This document shows, piece by piece, positions 63,054-64,000 of a DNA stretch of 64,000 bases. A program made the position numbers and the translations under genes. The notes beneath the pieces are model-generated. The model was not told where the DNA came from and did not search any database. It saw nothing but the letters and a program-made list of their open reading frames with translations. Numbering within the stretch: position 1 is the stretch's first letter; every line of letters starts with the position of its first letter. Location: the NCBI GenBank assembly GCA_035606355.1, contig DATNFO010000061.1, positions 1 to 64,000 on the forward strand. Direction: 5' to 3'. The DNA comes from Sulfopaludibacter sp035606355 (GTDB taxonomy: Bacteria; Acidobacteriota; Terriglobia; Bryobacterales; Bryobacteraceae).

Positions 63054-64000
63054 CGCGATCGGCAACCGCACTGCCCGTCAGCTTCAGCATCGCCCTTTTC
63101 CCGCTGAGCGTGGAATAGACTTCCCCGGCCGAGTCCTCGCCCTCGCGCGCCACCACCAGAACGGCAGCCTTCGACGCGCCCACCCACTCTGCTGCGCGCA
63201 ATGCGTCGTGCCGCGAAAGGCCGCGGAGCACCGCCTTTGTGAATCCCGGCGAATGCCCCAATAGCCACGCGGCATCCACACCTCCAGCCACACTGACGCG
63301 AGCGGCATCGATGAAGCCTTTGCCGATGACGAAATCGACCGCATGGCGCAGGTCATCCGCGGCATCGCCTGGATTGCCGCCGGGCAGCAGATCGCCGAAC
63401 TCTTCGCCGTAGCCGGGCGTACCGCGCGGATTGACGCACAGCACCACGTATCCGGCGTCGGCGAAGACTTGCGGCTCCATCGAAAACTCCGGACCCCACA
63501 TCCCGCGCCGGCCGCCGTGTGCAAGAAGCAGGAGCGGATACTTACGCGCCGCGTCGAACCCCGGAGGTTTGATGACCCAACCCTGCATCTGTTTTCCCGC
63601 GGAATCGAATTCAATCTGTTCCACCGGTGCGATCTCGCGCTCCGCCAGCAGATGCTCATTCGGCGACGCCAGAACGGTGATGCCCGCGGGCAGATCGTCG
63701 GCAAACGCGATCGCCTCCGCGCCCGCCGTCGCGGACGTTCGCACCGCCGCCGCGCGCCCGTTCGCCGCGAGCGAAAAGTGCTCCAGCCGCTCGGGGCGAT
63801 TGGTCAACTGGCGGGCACTGCCGTCATTGCGTGCCGCGTACACATGGGTCGACCCCCGATCGTCAGCCGTGAAGTAGACCGTTCGCGAATCATTGCTCCA
63901 CGCCGGATCGGTCGCATCGCGGTCCAACGTCCCGGCGAGGGAGCGCACGCGCGAGCCGTCCGCATTCATGACGAATAGCTTGCGAACGGCGTAATACTGC
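63013..64000 (-). CDS. S9 prolyl oligopeptidase-family protein, partial, catalytic serine lost
   Basis: The frame is open from the window edge at 64000 to a stop at 63013 (329 codons; the N-terminus lies outside). The end of a WD40-like propeller (DATDPAWSNDSRTVYFTADDRG) is followed by an S9 hydrolase domain with YPLLLLAHGGRRGMWGPEF and GYVVLCVNPRGTPGYGEEFGDLL. Where active enzymes have GGSYGGY, this one reads AGGVDAAWLLGH, with no serine and a short deletion. The usual late Asp and His motifs are also not recognisable. It is probably a non-catalytic homologue. Confidence 0.85.
   Translation of the reverse strand, partial: QYYAVRKLFVMNADGSRVRSLAGTLDRDATDPAWSNDSRTVYFTADDRGSTHVYAARNDGSARQLTNRPERLEHFSLAANGRAAAVRTSATAGAEAIAFADDLPAGITVLASPNEHLLAEREIAPVEQIEFDSAGKQMQGWVIKPPGFDAARKYPLLLLAHGGRRGMWGPEFSMEPQVFADAGYVVLCVNPRGTPGYGEEFGDLLPGGNPGDAADDLRHAVDFVIGKGFIDAARVSVAGGVDAAWLLGHSPGFTKAVLRGLSRHDALRAAEWVGASKAAVLVVAREGEDSAGEVYSTLSGKRAMLKLTGSAVADRVIAMEAALAWMAY

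Overview
The window is GC-rich chromosomal DNA from what looks like a soil acidobacterium of the Solibacter/Bryobacter kind. Three things point that way: a TIGR03435 'soil-associated' protein, three secreted proteins carrying TIGR03437-type C-terminal domains (two of them NHL-repeat proteins), and two large ADOP-type FtsX/MacB-like permeases. This is an inference from gene families; there is no rRNA gene in the window. I saw no tRNA, CRISPR array, transposase or phage gene.

Layout. 1-1851 (-): a 617-residue partial radical SAM protein of the tetraether lipid synthase (Tes/MJ0619) type. 2130-7292 (-): a six-gene run DUF1844 - PhnP-like hydrolase - ribF - TerC - ABC ATPase - permease. 7423-12070 (+): mazG, a GNAT acyltransferase, a MenC/N-succinylamino acid racemase enzyme, an MFS exporter and an SDR, tightly coupled. 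12158-14296 (+): a secreted TIGR03437 protein. 14909-20772 (-): a peptidoglycan-binding protein, HtrA, an EamA transporter, an M20 peptidase and an MFS transporter. 20827-21760: three tandem 317-bp copies of a highly structured repeat. 21810-29956: an efflux adaptor, an ADOP permease, a D-aminoacylase and a 946-aa NHL protein. 29991-34586: ltaE, hemW, an M48 protease and a cysteine desulfurase. 35041-37700 (+): an OB-fold-like membrane protein, rpmI, rplT, a ZapB-like coiled coil, zapA and DUF1684. 37710-48267: HD-GYP, a matrixin-like protease, an NHL gene broken by one in-frame stop, thiD, an ADOP permease, a ferritin-like protein and a LolD-like ATPase. 48288-57750: clpC, a Gfo/Idh oxidoreductase, a parvulin lipoprotein, a toroid protein plus GT2, MarR and phospholipase C. 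57799-64000: TIGR03435, an M28 peptidase, GT2, a GT-C membrane protein and a partial S9 peptidase that has lost its catalytic serine.

The most notable non-coding content is of three kinds. (i) The 317-bp tandem repeat has several nested hairpins and GNRA-type loops that are kept between copies. (ii) A roughly 200-bp MITE-like element occurs at four intergenic loci; it has imperfect GGGGTTGTGAAA termini and an 88-bp palindromic core. (iii) Short ACCGGTCT palindromes lie 3-11 bp from stop codons at three convergent gene junctions. Several genes have a TAnnnT hexamer exactly 6-7 nt before the start codon, which suggests leaderless transcripts. One of these, the TIGR03435 gene, has a perfect TTGACA box and an ATTAGTACTAAT operator-like palindrome.
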